Below, piece after piece: positions 25,001 to 35,582 of a DNA stretch of 64,000 nucleotides. The stretch is from Doris montereyensis (taxonomy: Eukaryota > Mollusca > Gastropoda > Nudibranchia > Dorididae): assembly GCA_037039925.1 (NCBI GenBank), contig JAXRKP010001049.1, forward strand, positions 47,501-111,500. The letters are read 5' to 3'. How positions within the stretch are numbered: position 1 is the first letter of the stretch; each line of letters begins with the position of its first letter. Under the pieces are notes generated by a model. That model had not been told where the DNA came from. It searched no databases and saw only the letters and a list, made by a program, of their open reading frames with translations. The position numbers and the translations under genes were made by a program.

Positions 25001-28000
25001 GCCTGTTTAGAGAGAGAAAAATCATTCTTTAAGTAAGGAAAGTACTTTACTTTCAATGTGATAGTAAGCATGAGTTTTTAAAGTGTATTTACAAAACAGA
25101 CGAACTCATGAAATAATGAAACTATTTTTCATGCCAATCGCTCAACATTCTCTATATACCCCATTTCCCATTCTCTTCCCTTCTCATCTTCCTATATACA
25201 CTCAAAAACACAAATGGTAACAAAATATACTTAAAGAACATGATCAACCATGTAAACACAACTAACATAGAAAAGGACAAAAAATAATTCGAGAAATTTT
25301 AATGGTGAAATGGAAAACAGGTTTGGAAGAAGGGCCGGAAGGTACACAGAGTAATGTGAAGAACTTTTAAAGCTCATTTGGTCTACCTTAATTTCACAAG
25401 CAGAGTTGTTTAAGTAAGCTTACTTGATGTCTTTTCAGATTTTAGCAATGTAATGCGTGTATAGTCTTTTTAAAGTATTATCTTGTTAAACACTTTATTT
25501 AATAAGTAGTAATATCTTATATGGCAGAAGAAAGTTAATTCTTAAATCAGACATGTCCAAAGTCAAGCCCATAGGTTAACTGCGGCCCGGTTTTAAATTT
25601 CAACAGGCCCGCAGTCTCTGCAAGTTCATTGTTTAGTCTTCTGAGGTGGATACATTCTAAAGTCACAATGAATCGATTTTTTTTGTGATGATCAAAACCA
25701 AAGTTTTGAATATGCTTTGAGTTTTTTTAATCTGTATGAAAAAAACATAATCCTTCTTGTTTCTAATATTCAATTAAATATAATTGTATTATTATTTTCG
25801 GTTTGGGTGGGGTTCTTTTTATTCTCAATTGAAACGCGAAAGAACGAGTGATAAATGGATTTAAATGGTCTTCAATGTTTCATACTTCTGAATAAGATAA
25901 ATGTTTGTGTTATTTTCCTGTTGACATGTTTTAAATTTAGAAGCTTACACTTACAGTGAGCATTTATTTGTGAATAATATGTAATGGTTCAAATGAACCC
26001 AGATACATTTAATCTTTCCGAAACTTTCTTTTCTCAGTCAAATTTTTCTTCCCTTTATATGATATTCAAATACAAAGGCAGAGTGATTTTGGTAAAAACT
26101 TGTTTAGTTTTATTTGTGTTCTATGTCAACAAATAAAAAGTATGCCATTTGCAATATAAGAAAAATCCCATAAAATCTTTAATTTGCATTTAATGTTAAT
26201 GGCTCAAAGAATGTCAGGCTGAATGGTAACATTTTCACTTCACCAAATCTGGCCCTCTTTACAGAACATTTAAACAACCCTATCTTAAATGAAGTTTGTT
26301 TCTTAATCATTTTGTGAATGAAGTCAGGGAAGACAACGAAGAACTAATATCAAGGAATGTAAGCTATTAAATGACACAAAGAGAAAGTATATAGAGGATA
26401 AGGTCATAAGGTAGGAAACATTAATTTTCACTCAAACCTTGTTTTACCACCCTCCCCCTTTCCTCCCACCCACCCCCACCTCCTTCCTCATTTGTTTGCT
26501 CTGAGAAACAATGTGAGCCATTGTACAGTGAAAGCAGAAAGTGTATAAAGGGGAACAAGAATAGCTACACCAAATAATATCAATTTAAATACTTGTAATA
26601 AATATCATAATGTGATCATCATACAAAGAACGTAATGAACATTTTCTTACTTAGAAATCAATCCCTCTTCTCTGAGAGCCTGAAGAATGCTTGATTCTTC
26701 TTGTCTAGATCGATCCTTTGCACTTAAACGAGTGGACAGTTGTACACCAGTGATCCCAAGATCTGTTACAATAAAAAGGTAAAAAGAAAGAATTCAAAAA
26801 CTAAAAAGAAAGATATGAACTGTTATGTTTATTATGCAACAATAAATAGAGAAAATAAAGAGTTTAAAAGCTTCTTAATAACTGTACCATGTTGTAATTG
26901 TAGAGCTGTCAGATTTCTATGGATGATTTTATGAGCTGGTCATCATAAGAAAACCATAAAAAAGCTGGCATGTTCAATTTATTTACCTTTTCCCCCACAT
27001 TGTTTACCCATAGGAAAAGCGTTTAGCTTTTCTTTCTTCAACTGACTTAAGTATGAGTTATTGCCTTGCTATGAATAGTAAATAATATTACATGCTTATA
27101 ACCATAACTCCCTTAAGCCAGATCTCTGCAGTATACAATCCTGGAAATTGGGATGAACTATTGATGAAATGGCCTGCCAGAAGATATCATGTGCTATTGG
27201 TGGGCAAGCCCGTGTGTAGACAAATCTTCGTTAAATCCATCTTTGTCATTTGAAATTTTAGATTTCTAAGCTATGGATTTTTCCAAGAAAAACAAATATT
27301 CAAACATGTTAAGCTTCCCCTCTAACAAGATTTCTACTTTTATGTCAGTTAATCTGGAACAGTAAGTTGTGCATTCATCTTGGCATTTCATATGGTATTG
27401 TGCTTTTATTTGATTAAATAATAGTTTATTGTGGTTTCTCATTTGAGATCTATATTGTTATTTTATGGCAATGTGATTTATAGACTTAAAGTGGAGAACT
27501 AAACTAAAAATCAAGAAGCTTTAATGGAAAAAAAGAAAGATTTAATTTTAGATTAAAATGTTTCCTGTTTTAATGCTTGCACATACTGAATGAAAAAATC
27601 CAACCCACCTTACAATTCTTCAACAGATTAGAAATCATAGACGAAATATGACAATAAGTGACAACTCCACTAATAAAGGCAGAACAAACACGTGACGTTT
27701 CGGGTGTAACCCTTCGTCAGACAACAAACGAGAAATATCTAGAATCTAGATCTAAGCACTACTTCAGGCATCACATAATGTGATGTCAGAAGAAAAACAG
27801 AAAAGGAGGAAGAAAGAAAAAAAAGACAGTGATGATAAGAAATGTAAGTAGAAGGGGATGTGAAGAATCTCCTTCTCACCTTTTATTACTAACTAATTTT
27901 CATATTTTTATTTCATTCTAGACCATTCTGAACCTTCCATTTTCACGCCTATATATTCTTCACATTCCCTTCTACTTACGTTTCTTATCATCACTGTCTT

Positions 28001-28907
28001 TTTCTTTTTTCTTCCTCCTTTCTGTTTTTCTTCTGACATCACATTGTGTGATGCCTGAAGTAGTGCTTAGATTTAGATCTAGATTCTAGATATTTTTCGT
28101 TTATTGTCTGATGAAGGGTTATACCGAAACGTTACTTGTTTGTTCTGTCTTTATTAGTGGAGTTGTCACTTATTGTCATATTTCACCTTTTACTTCACTC
28201 CACTGTGGCTCCTTCGTGTTAGAAATTATAGAATAAACAATTACTTCACATAAATAAAATAGACCAAAATTAAAAATATAAAAACACTTGAAAACAAAAA
28301 AGAAACAGAACTCTCAAAACAGTCCAAACCATACTTGACAAATCAAATTATGGAGACAAGCCATTTTCCACGTGCTGTATAAAGGAGCCACTGTCCAGTA
28401 GATGAAGTAAACACTCTTTATAATAGGATAAAAATTACAACAAAGAAAAACATGAATGAAATATTTGTAAAATGAATACAGCTTACCAAGCTCTCTTTCC
28501 ACAAAACTCTGTTCAACGCGTTTGACATCTTCTTCATTTGAGTATTCAGTAATTATTTTACCACAATCATCACCTCCAAGACCAGAATCCGCCGATGCTT
28601 TTGAAGTGGCAGAAAAACCTCTATCTCCATCCAAAGAGCGATCATCATCTAAACTTTCCGAGGATCCTAAACTTTTACGTCTGCTCTTACGAGAATTCAA
28701 ATTTCTGTTCTTTTTTCTTTTCACTTTGTTTCCATCAGAGTCTAGTTCATACTCATCAACTGTGCTTTCTCTACTTAAATTTCTTCTTCCTAATGTAGGA
28801 GTTTGAGTCGACCCTTCTTTACCAATTTTTGCATTTGAGTTATCCTGTTTAGCTAAAGTTGACCCCACAGGTTGCACTTTAATAGTTGAGGAATGCTTGC
28901 ATCCCAT
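21703..28907 (-). CDS. STMND1: Stathmin-domain protein, STMND1-like (4 coding exons)
   Basis: Exons in order of transcription: 28907-28487, 26762-26651, 25002-24816, 22017-21703. Phases 1, 2 and 0 all agree, giving 344 residues without a break. The N-terminus MGCKHSS carries Gly2 and Cys3 and fits N-myristoylation plus palmitoylation. A Ser/Arg/Asp-rich disordered region follows. The C-terminal half is a stathmin domain: SFEIVTKDSNN (cf. SFELIL in stathmin), a Pro/Leu stretch, then KKRALTEQEIREKLERAEKR and a long Lys/Glu helix ending ERRAEVVRKRKQ (cf. EKERHAAEVRRNKE). Stathmins bind alpha/beta-tubulin and favour microtubule disassembly; activity here is inferred. A membrane-anchored start with a C-terminal stathmin domain is the STMND1 layout rather than the SCG10/stathmin-1 one. 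Ends in NPAFSEN. Confidence 0.8.
22018..24815 (-). other. STMND1-like intron 3, no other feature seen
   Basis: AT-rich intron without RT motifs, recognisable repeats or exons. A short A/CAA-rich patch is at 23,118-23,163. Confidence 0.5.
24816..25002 (-). CDS. STMND1: STMND1-like exon 3: stathmin domain start
   Basis: The acceptor CTCTAAACAG precedes QTAQSSGGMSFEIVTKDS and continues through PLPPPLHLEKLEKRRKKK to the EIREKLERAEKRRK helix. Donor GTAAC; phase 0. SFEIV plus the basic/proline stretch mark the beginning of the stathmin domain. Confidence 0.88.
25545..26290. repeat. Possible hAT-like non-autonomous element
   Basis: CTGCGGCCCGGTTTTAAATT near 25,580 and ATCTGGCCCTC near 26,250 face each other, as in the GCGGCCCG subterminal motifs of hAT-type elements. 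No clear target duplication or ends found. Confidence 0.25.
26651..26762 (-). CDS. STMND1: STMND1-like exon 2
   Basis: The acceptor TGTAACAG precedes DLGITGVQLSTRLSAKDRSR, then QEESSILQALREEGLIS. Donor GTAAG. Phase 1 in and phase 2 out, both consistent with neighbours. Confidence 0.85.
27643..28184. repeat. Large fold-back element, arms of 226-230 bp
   Basis: 27,643-27,868 is the near-perfect reverse complement of 27,955-28,184, with an 86-bp centre. Both arms carry TTAGTGGAGTTGTCACTTAT, a GAAACGTnAC/CTGATGAAGGG segment, TCTAGATCTA words and a purine-rich stretch. In intron 1 of the stathmin-domain gene. Confidence 0.9.
28487..28907 (-). CDS. STMND1: STMND1-like exon 1: lipidation signal and disordered region
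   Basis: ATG at 28907-28905. Encodes MGCKHSSTIKV, TPTLGRRNLSRESTVDEYEL, the basic KVKRKKNRN and acidic SLDDDRSLDGDRG. RRNLSRES and RKSRRKSLG look like basophilic-kinase (PKA type) sites. Donor GTAAGC; phase 1. Confidence 0.85.
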
Positions 28908-29700
28908 TTTGATTATGTAAATTGATAACAGAACAAAAACTAAAAACCACTTTTAAACACTTATCATACGCTCATCTCGTGCCGGTCTAGTAAAAACTAC
29001 AAAGGAATCAAATTTCATTAGAAAAATATTTCTCAAGCACGGGACATATATACCACAAGGTTTACCCACGTAATGGTCACAAGCACATTAAATTTAAAAG
29101 AAGTTCATCTGAGTAATTTTGAAAAAATCATGCAATTCTAGTACAAATGTCCACGACTTGCTAAAACAAAAACATTGGATCAACTGTCAGATATCGAAGC
29201 CGTTGTTTCCAAGTAAACAATAGACCGTAACTACCAATACACACACCGGTAGTAGCCAGGGACTCTGTGGAGCAGGGGAGGTCACTGTGATTAATTAATA
29301 ATTGATTACACCTACTCATTTGGCTCTGTCCTCGTCTTTGCAGGCAAGCCACGTAACTTTATTCAGCCCTCGACGTTACAATGCTCAAGTAAGAGAAGGA
29401 GAAAATGGAAGGAGAGAAGGAGGAAGAAGTGAAAAGTGAGATTAATACGGTCATTTGATGGGAGACAGAACTTGCGTGCTATGTTAGTGTTAGAGGCACA
29501 TACATTCTTCATCAGACGAGAAAACAAAGACGGAGGCAAGAGGCCCAGGAACATTAATCAGTTACGAACAACAATTAAACAATAAATGAAGGTCGAATCT
29601 ATCGAAATTGAAACGGAGATAAACCGTGCAACATGAAGAGAAAGAAAAAACAAAATATAAAGGAAAAGAACGGAATACAATTCGTGCAGGTCAAATAGGG
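28908..29700. other. Probable 5' flank/promoter of the STMND1-like gene
   Basis: Non-coding stretch upstream of the minus-strand ATG at 28,907. No TATA-type box stands out; the transcription start is not determined. Confidence 0.3.
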
Positions 29701-29762
29701 TGGGGGGGGGGGGGTGGTGGTACCGTTCACGTCTAGGTACAGGCATATGATCTTTATTTCAG

Positions 29763-29857
29763 GCACACACACACGCACACACATACACACACACGCACAC
29801 ACATACACACACACACACACACATACACACACACACATACACACACACACACATACA

Positions 29858-29896
<39 letters not shown>

Positions 29897-29909
29897 ACAC
29901 ACACACACA

Positions 29910-29941
<32 letters not shown>

Positions 29942-30027
29942 TACACACACACGCACACACATACACACACGCACATACACACACACGCACACACATACAC
30001 ACACACACACGCACACACATACACACA
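29763..30027. repeat. (CA)n microsatellite with TA/GC interruptions
   Basis: About 265 bp of ACACACAT/ACACGC units, 0.85-1.1 kb upstream of the STMND1-like start. Alternating purine/pyrimidine DNA of this length can adopt Z-DNA. Frames through it are artefacts. Confidence 0.97.
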
Positions 30028-30479
30028 AATGCTGACATGTTTGGTATATCGTCTTGCTTTTGTTTTAAAATGGATGCGTGTATTATTCCTGTAACTAGCT
30101 TAAACACGTTGATCTAGTTTTAGTTTTATTGGGTTTTTTGTGTCTTTGAGGAGTGGTATTGAAACTGTAGTTTTGTTCAAAATTTGCTTTTTCGAGTTGG
30201 GGGGGGGGGGGAGAGTGGGGGAATTGTTTTTTCTTTGATTTTTTTGTTGGCTTTTGTTGGGTTTTTGCTTTGTTGTTGTTGGTTTTCTTTCTGTTCCTGA
30301 AATATACTATTTACTATAAATTATTGTACATATTTGCTTAATATGCTTTTAAGTTTTAATACCTATGTCATTGTTATGCCTTTGTTTTAGCATGTATGTG
30401 TGCGTATTTTATTTTATTCTCTTGAAGTGATGTCAGAACGAAGACTATGCCTTAATGGATAATAAAATATCTATGGAAT

Positions 30480-30785
30480 TGAATTGAAAGCATTGGCTGG
30501 CCCAGGTGGGGTTTTTTCTCAACGTTGTACCCTTAGAAAGGGTACTATATTTTACTTTCCTCACTCGGCTCAAGTGTGAATGAAAACTCAGCTATATAGA
30601 AAGAACGATATTGTCAATGTGATGATAGTAGAAAACGCATTCTGGGGTTCGGCACTCTATGCTCCCAAGGAAGTTGCGAAGGACTTGAGTGAAATGGCCT
30701 GCTGGGAGATAATAAGTGATGTGCAGTTGGTGAGCCTGGATACAGACTATAAATCGATCTTTATTTATTTTTCATTTCCCTAAAT
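30480..30785 (+). repeat. SINE family D copy (plus)
   Basis: The body TTTACTTTCCTCACTCGGCT, AAGTGTGAATGAAAACTC and tail GAGCCTGGATACAGACTATA match the reverse complements of 12,785-13,140 and 37,020-37,390. The tRNA-like head is missing or eroded. Confidence 0.6.
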
Positions 30786-31286
30786 TTTCGCTCCGTTTAT
30801 GTTCATTCGTTCTGTCTTCCCAATAACTTAATTGCTGAGAATTGTTATGTTAGCAAATATGATTTCAAATGAATAAACGGTTAATCGATTTTTAAAAATA
30901 TTATTAGTGATATAATTATACATGAATTTTTTCTTTTCATTCCTTTTTATTTTATTTTTATTCTGTTCAATCCATGTATAATTTCTTGTTTAGATTGGCT
31001 TTATCATATGTACCGACTCTGTGATTTCTCTTCTTTGTTTTCCCCATCCAACGAGGCACTATTCCCATGATCTAAATGTCATTACAGAAGCTCGTATTTG
31101 CCTATGAATTTCAGCGCTTTTATCTACATGTACATGTGTCTCTCCTTTCCTTGATTCAGAGACGCCTCCTCGATGTCCAAATTTATGGATAAATATTCTT
31201 CTGTGCCTGGATTTCATATCTCTATTACCAATTTGCAAATTAGTCAAGCACAATACTTATGTCTGAGAACCAGGAAGAAAAATTAG

Positions 31287-31410
31287 CAGGAGAAGAAGAA
31301 GAAGAAGAAGAAGAAGAAGAAGAAGAAGAAGAAGAAGAAGAAGAAGAAGAAAAGAAGAAGAAGAAGAAGATGGAGGAGGAGGAGGAGGAGAGGAGGAAGA
31401 AGAAGGAAAT
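31287..31410 (+). repeat. (GAA)n / (GGA)n microsatellite
   Basis: About 25 GAA/AAG units followed by a GGA-rich part. A purine-only strand that can form triplex DNA. Confidence 0.95.
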
Positions 31411-31730
31411 ATAAAGAAGTGAGTTGCGTTGTAATGTATCATGCACATACTACAGGTTCTGACTTGTATTCGTGACATCGATCACTTTGCCTTTTTATGT
31501 CAAACTACACTTCATGTCAAGGATGCCAGACCCCAAAAGACGTGTATTTGTATTTGTACTCGTCCTCTAGTATTGACCTAGCATTGATCTATATAATTAT
31601 AATGCATTTCATTTTCTACTGTTATAAAAAGTCAAACCAATATCATGTAAAAAGATGAAGTTTTTGATACTTTAGTAAGAAACCGGGCAGTGGACAGGTA
31701 AGCACCTGTACGGGGACTAGATGATCCCGC

Positions 31731-31945
31731 CCTCACGAGTCTCCTGCTGCCTTGCGGGCAGGTTTTGGTTGACCCAAGGCTAAGGGAGTTAACCCTGAAG
31801 AAAACAACCTGCTGCCTTGCATGCCGGTCTTGAATGACCAAAGGCTAAGGGAGATAACCCTGTCCTTTTAATAACCTGCTGCCTTGCAGGCTGGTCTTGA
31901 ATGATTAAAGGCTAAGGGAGTTAACCCTGACAGAAAATAACAAGG
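31731..31945 (+). repeat. Three tandem 67-bp monomers at the 5' end of the RTE-like LINE
   Basis: Three copies of a unit with CTGCTGCCTTGC, GGTCTTGAATGA and GGCTAAGGGAGTTAACCCTG. They stand immediately before the element's 5' UTR, as repeated promoter monomers do in some LINEs. Confidence 0.8.
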
Positions 31946-32092
31946 CCCGGTAGGGGGCCTCAAGGTGCCACCCCACCATCTACCTAGGGAACAGTCGGCT
32001 AATCCCCTGCTTATCCAAAACAACCTGATTCAAAGTAATATATACAATGATATACCCGGCTTGAACTTTCGAGGACGACTCTGGAAAAGAAC

Positions 32093-32407
32093 ATGGACTG
32101 TGATTTTTGGAACATGAATGTTAGGACAATTAATGGAAAGGAGTTAGAATTAGCTGAAGAAATGGAAAAATTCAAAGTAGAAATTTTGGCTATTACAGAA
32201 ACAAAGAAGAAAGGACAAGGAATAGAAAATGTAGGACGAAATCATGTTTTAATCTTCTCAGGAGTAGATGTCAAAGATAGAGCTAGAGCAGGAGTAGGCC
32301 TCCTAATGCATAAAAGACAAGAAATGCTACTAGAAAGTTGGAAATTTGTAAGCCCACTGCTATTAGAGGTAAATATTAAACCAAAAGAAGAGAAATTAAA
32401 TTATTAA
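32093..32407 (+). pseudogene. RTE-like LINE: endonuclease N-terminal part
   Basis: Frame starting MDCDFWNMNVRTINGKELEL with LAITETKKKG, carrying the metal-binding Glu of AP-type endonucleases, and AGVGLLMHK. It ends early at a frame shift; the domain continues from about 32,400 in another frame. Confidence 0.75.
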
Positions 32408-32508
32408 TAGCTGATGGACCAAACGAAGATGCCACCAAAGAAGAAAAAGATATCTTCGAAAATCATTTACAAATAACTGCAGAGAATCTCAAACCCAAAC
32501 AGGAATTA

Positions 32509-32973
32509 ATGGTTTTAGGAGATTTAAACACTAGAGTAGGCAACAATGTAGAAACATCTGGAGTAATAGGTAAAGAAGGAGAGACAACAACTTCTCCAAA
32601 TGGAGAGAGATTAATTGATTTTTGCCTAAAGAAGAACATGAAAATAGCTAACACATTTTTTCCTCATAAAGATATCCATGAATATACAAGAGTAAATGAA
32701 GACAAAAGTGAAAAGTCAATGATAGTCTACATAATAGTTAACAGCTCCCTTTTTTACAGTACAATGGATGCTAGAGTAAACAGGGGAGCTGAAATATTTA
32801 GTGATCATCACCTAGTGATTGCCAAAATGAGATTATTAACCGAAGAAAACAAACAGAAAAGTAAAGAGAAGAAAGCTACTAAACTCAAAATAGAAGAACT
32901 AAATAAACCAATAGTAAAACAAATTTACCAATTCAGGACAAAAGATCTATCAGTGAAAGGTAGATGGATCTGA
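32509..32973 (+). pseudogene. RTE-like LINE: endonuclease C-terminal part
   Basis: VLGDLNTRVGNN (catalytic Asp/Asn), a NGERLIDFCLKKNMKIANTF segment and FSDHHLVIAKM (the SDH motif that closes the AP endonuclease fold). Confidence 0.8.
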
Positions 32974-33366
32974 AGGAAAGCACAATAGAAGAAAAGTGGC
33001 AAATACATAAAGAAACACTCTCAGTTGTACTGAAGAGGTCTGTGGTAGGAAACGAATTAAAGGAGATAGGAAAAGAACAGCATGGTGGAATGAGAATGTC
33101 AAGACTAAGATCAAAGAAAAGAAAGATGCCTGGAAGAAATACTTGCAAACAAAGAGACCAGAGCATAGGATAGATTATGTGAGTAAAAGAACTATCGCCA
33201 AAGAGGAAGTTAGGAAAGCAAAACAGGAACAATGGGAAGAGTTTGGACAAAGACTTCAAGAAAGCTATTAAGGAAATCAAAAAAGCTGTTCTGGGGAGCA
33301 ATGAAGAGCATGAGAAAGACCAAAGCATGTCCAATACGATGAATTAAGAATGCCAAAGGAGAAATA

Positions 33367-33831
33367 ATGAAAGGAGACAGCGAAATCATGGAAACGTGTA
33401 GGAAGTATTTTCAACAATTATATAATCCCTCCAGAAGATATGAAACAAGGAGTACAAATCAATTATTAAGAGTAACAAGTAATCGAGATGAGACAGCTGA
33501 AGATGTAGATGTCTCAATAGAAGAACTTCAAACAGCTATAAGAAAAGCGAAATTAGGAAAAGCACCAAGAGCAGATAAAGTTTATCCAGAAATCATTAAA
33601 AACCAAGGGAGAGAGGCAGACAAACTACTACATGCAATATGTCAACAAGCATGGAAGTCCAAACAGGTGCCAGACGACTGGAAAAAGGGAATGGCAGTAT
33701 CAATACATAAGAAAGAATCAACTATGGAATGCTCAAACTATAGAGGGATATCACTACTTAGCGTACCAGGAAAAGTGTATGCCAGGATTCTGGAAATGAG
33801 ACTAAGGAAAGAGAGAAGAGGATCAGATTGA
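33367..33831 (+). pseudogene. RTE-like LINE: reverse transcriptase, first part
   Basis: EELQTAIRKAKLGKAPRADK, QQAWKSKQVPDDWKKGMAVS and SNYRGISLLSVPGKVYARIL cover RT fingers motifs 0-2. The frame breaks near 33,830, and LEKAFDTVRRDELW follows in another frame near 33,950. Confidence 0.85.
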
Positions 33832-34284
33832 AGAGCATCAGAGTGGACTTAGACCAGGAAGAAGTGTACAAGACCACATATTTACAATTAGACAAATAAT
33901 AGAAAAATTCCTTGAGAGAAACATTGACTTCCACCTGTGTTTTAATGACTTAGAAAAGGCATTTGACACTGTGAGGAGGGACGAACTATGGCAATCTTTA
34001 AAAGAACACAACGTAGAGCAAAATTTAATATAAGCCATTAAAAGTTTTTACAATAAACCAACATGTGCAGTGAGAGTAGCTGGAAATGTATCTGAAGAAT
34101 TTGATGTAGATATAGGAGTAAGACAGGCTTGTATCCTAAGTCCTCTTTTGTTTATCACATTCATGGATTCAGTCGCAAAAAGGTATCCTCAAACAAGCTG
34201 ATGATTTAGTTCTGTTTGGAAAATCAGAAAGGGACCTCCAGTCAATTATCAAAATAATGAATAATGAATTAAATAAAAAAAGAA

Positions 34285-34686
34285 ATGAGAGTAAATGCAA
34301 AGAAAACCAAAACAATGCTAGTAACTAGGAAAGCTAAAACACAAAATCTTATTTTTAGGCAGGAGAATTTAAAACAAGTTCAAAGCTACAATTACTTAGG
34401 AGTAATGATTAACTCAGAGGGAAAACTAAGAAGAAATCAGCCAGAGAATCCAAAGGCAAGTGCAATTTATAACCATCTAGGAAAGGCATTTGTAGGTAAA
34501 CAAGAATTGTCAGCAAAAACCAAAATGGCAGTATACAACACAATTTATTGTCCTTCTCTCCTCTACGGCAGTGAAACCTGGACCTTAGACAGTAGGCAAT
34601 ACAGTAGAGTGCAGGTAACCGAAATGAAACATCTAAGAACAGCAGTAGGAAAACTAAAAGAGACAAAATCAGAAACACAACAATAA
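34285..34686 (+). pseudogene. RTE-like LINE: RT thumb and downstream part
   Basis: MRVNAKKTKTMLVTRKAK, YNYLGVMINSEGKLRRN and YNTIYCPSLLYGSETWTL. ADDLVLF (catalytic Asp pair) is just upstream in a different frame at about 34,197. Confidence 0.85.
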
Positions 34687-34727
34687 GAGATCAAACCAAA
34701 GCAGATAGCATAAAAACTAAGATAGAA

Positions 34728-35021
34728 ATGAATCAACTGAGATGGTTAGGGCATGTAAACAGAATGAATGACAATAGAATATCTAAATCAGTATACAGTG
34801 CTAAAACTCAAGGTAAAAGATCAAAAGGCAGACCTCAGAAAAAGTGGGAAGAAGATATAAAAGAGGCATTAACGCAAAGAAATTTAACTTTCACGGAAGG
34901 AAACAGAAAATATCTGGACAGGGCAGCCTGGAGAAAAGATCATTTCGGGCATCTAAAACCCATACACTGGAAGGTAGAATGGGAACTGATAAAGAAAGAA
35001 AGAAAAAAATACGGAGATTAA
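34728..35021 (+). pseudogene. RTE-like LINE: C-terminal domain
   Basis: MNQLRWLGHVNRMNDNRISK, GKRSKGRPQKKWEEDIKEAL and DRAAWRKDHF. Same family as the inverted fragment at 4,440-4,700. Confidence 0.85.
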
Positions 35022-35383
35022 ATTCTTAACATTAGTTTTTTCAAAATATTAACTAGTTAGAATCGTATTAATTTGGGATCGCTAATTGATACGTTAGTTA
35101 CATTACTCACACCTATTTCATTGTGGCTGTCTAAACACTAAACTGACATGAGAGAAGCCACTCGGTCACAAAGGCTGTGTAGGAATATGGCTTTCTCAGT
35201 AGTTGAAGTTTGGTTCATTTGTCATTGTGTTGTTTCGTATAGTATTCCTTTCTTTGTGGCTGCATGTTACCTCAACGTTCAGCCCCTCCTGGGGAATGTT
35301 TATTCAATTAATTGGCGTTATCAGTATGAGCCCAATCCAAGTTGAAGGAGTAAAGTATTTATTTTCTAGTTGGTCAACATTAT

Positions 35384-35582
<199 letters not shown>

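Larger units (their letters stand above)
31700..35030 (+). mobile_element. RTE-like non-LTR retrotransposon, nearly full length, inactivated
   Basis: Order: 5' monomers (31.73-31.94 kb), GC-richer leader, AP-type endonuclease (MNVRTINGK, LAITETKK, GDLNTRVGN, SDHHLV; 32.09-32.85 kb), reverse transcriptase (AIRKAKLGKAPRADKVYPEI, VPDDWKKGM, NYRGISLL, LEKAFDTV, ADDLVLFGK; 33.37-34.25 kb), C-terminal part (NYLGVMI, LLYGSETWTL, LRWLGHVNRM, KGRPQKKWEED; to 35,021). The GHV..R...GRP..W C-terminus with an AP endonuclease is typical of the RTE clade. At least five frame breaks (for example near 32,405, 32,970, 33,830 and 34,190) abolish a continuous protein. It lies between the STMND1-like and SARAF genes. 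Confidence 0.85.

Noticed and set aside
28090..28160. Hammerhead-ribozyme-like core (CTGATGA ... GAAAC) in the fold-back arm
   Set aside because: CTGATGAAGGGTTATACC-GAAAC can form a short stem II, and similar cores occur in Penelope-like elements, but the flanking bases do not pair as a stem I and no convincing cleavage site is placed. Only a structure search would justify a call.
29599..30107. Cys/Val and His/Thr frames
   Set aside because: Translation of the (CA)n microsatellite.
35148..35345. Plus-strand 65-codon frame after the RTE-like LINE
   Set aside because: No recognisable domain, no homologue in the window, composition like the surrounding non-coding DNA.
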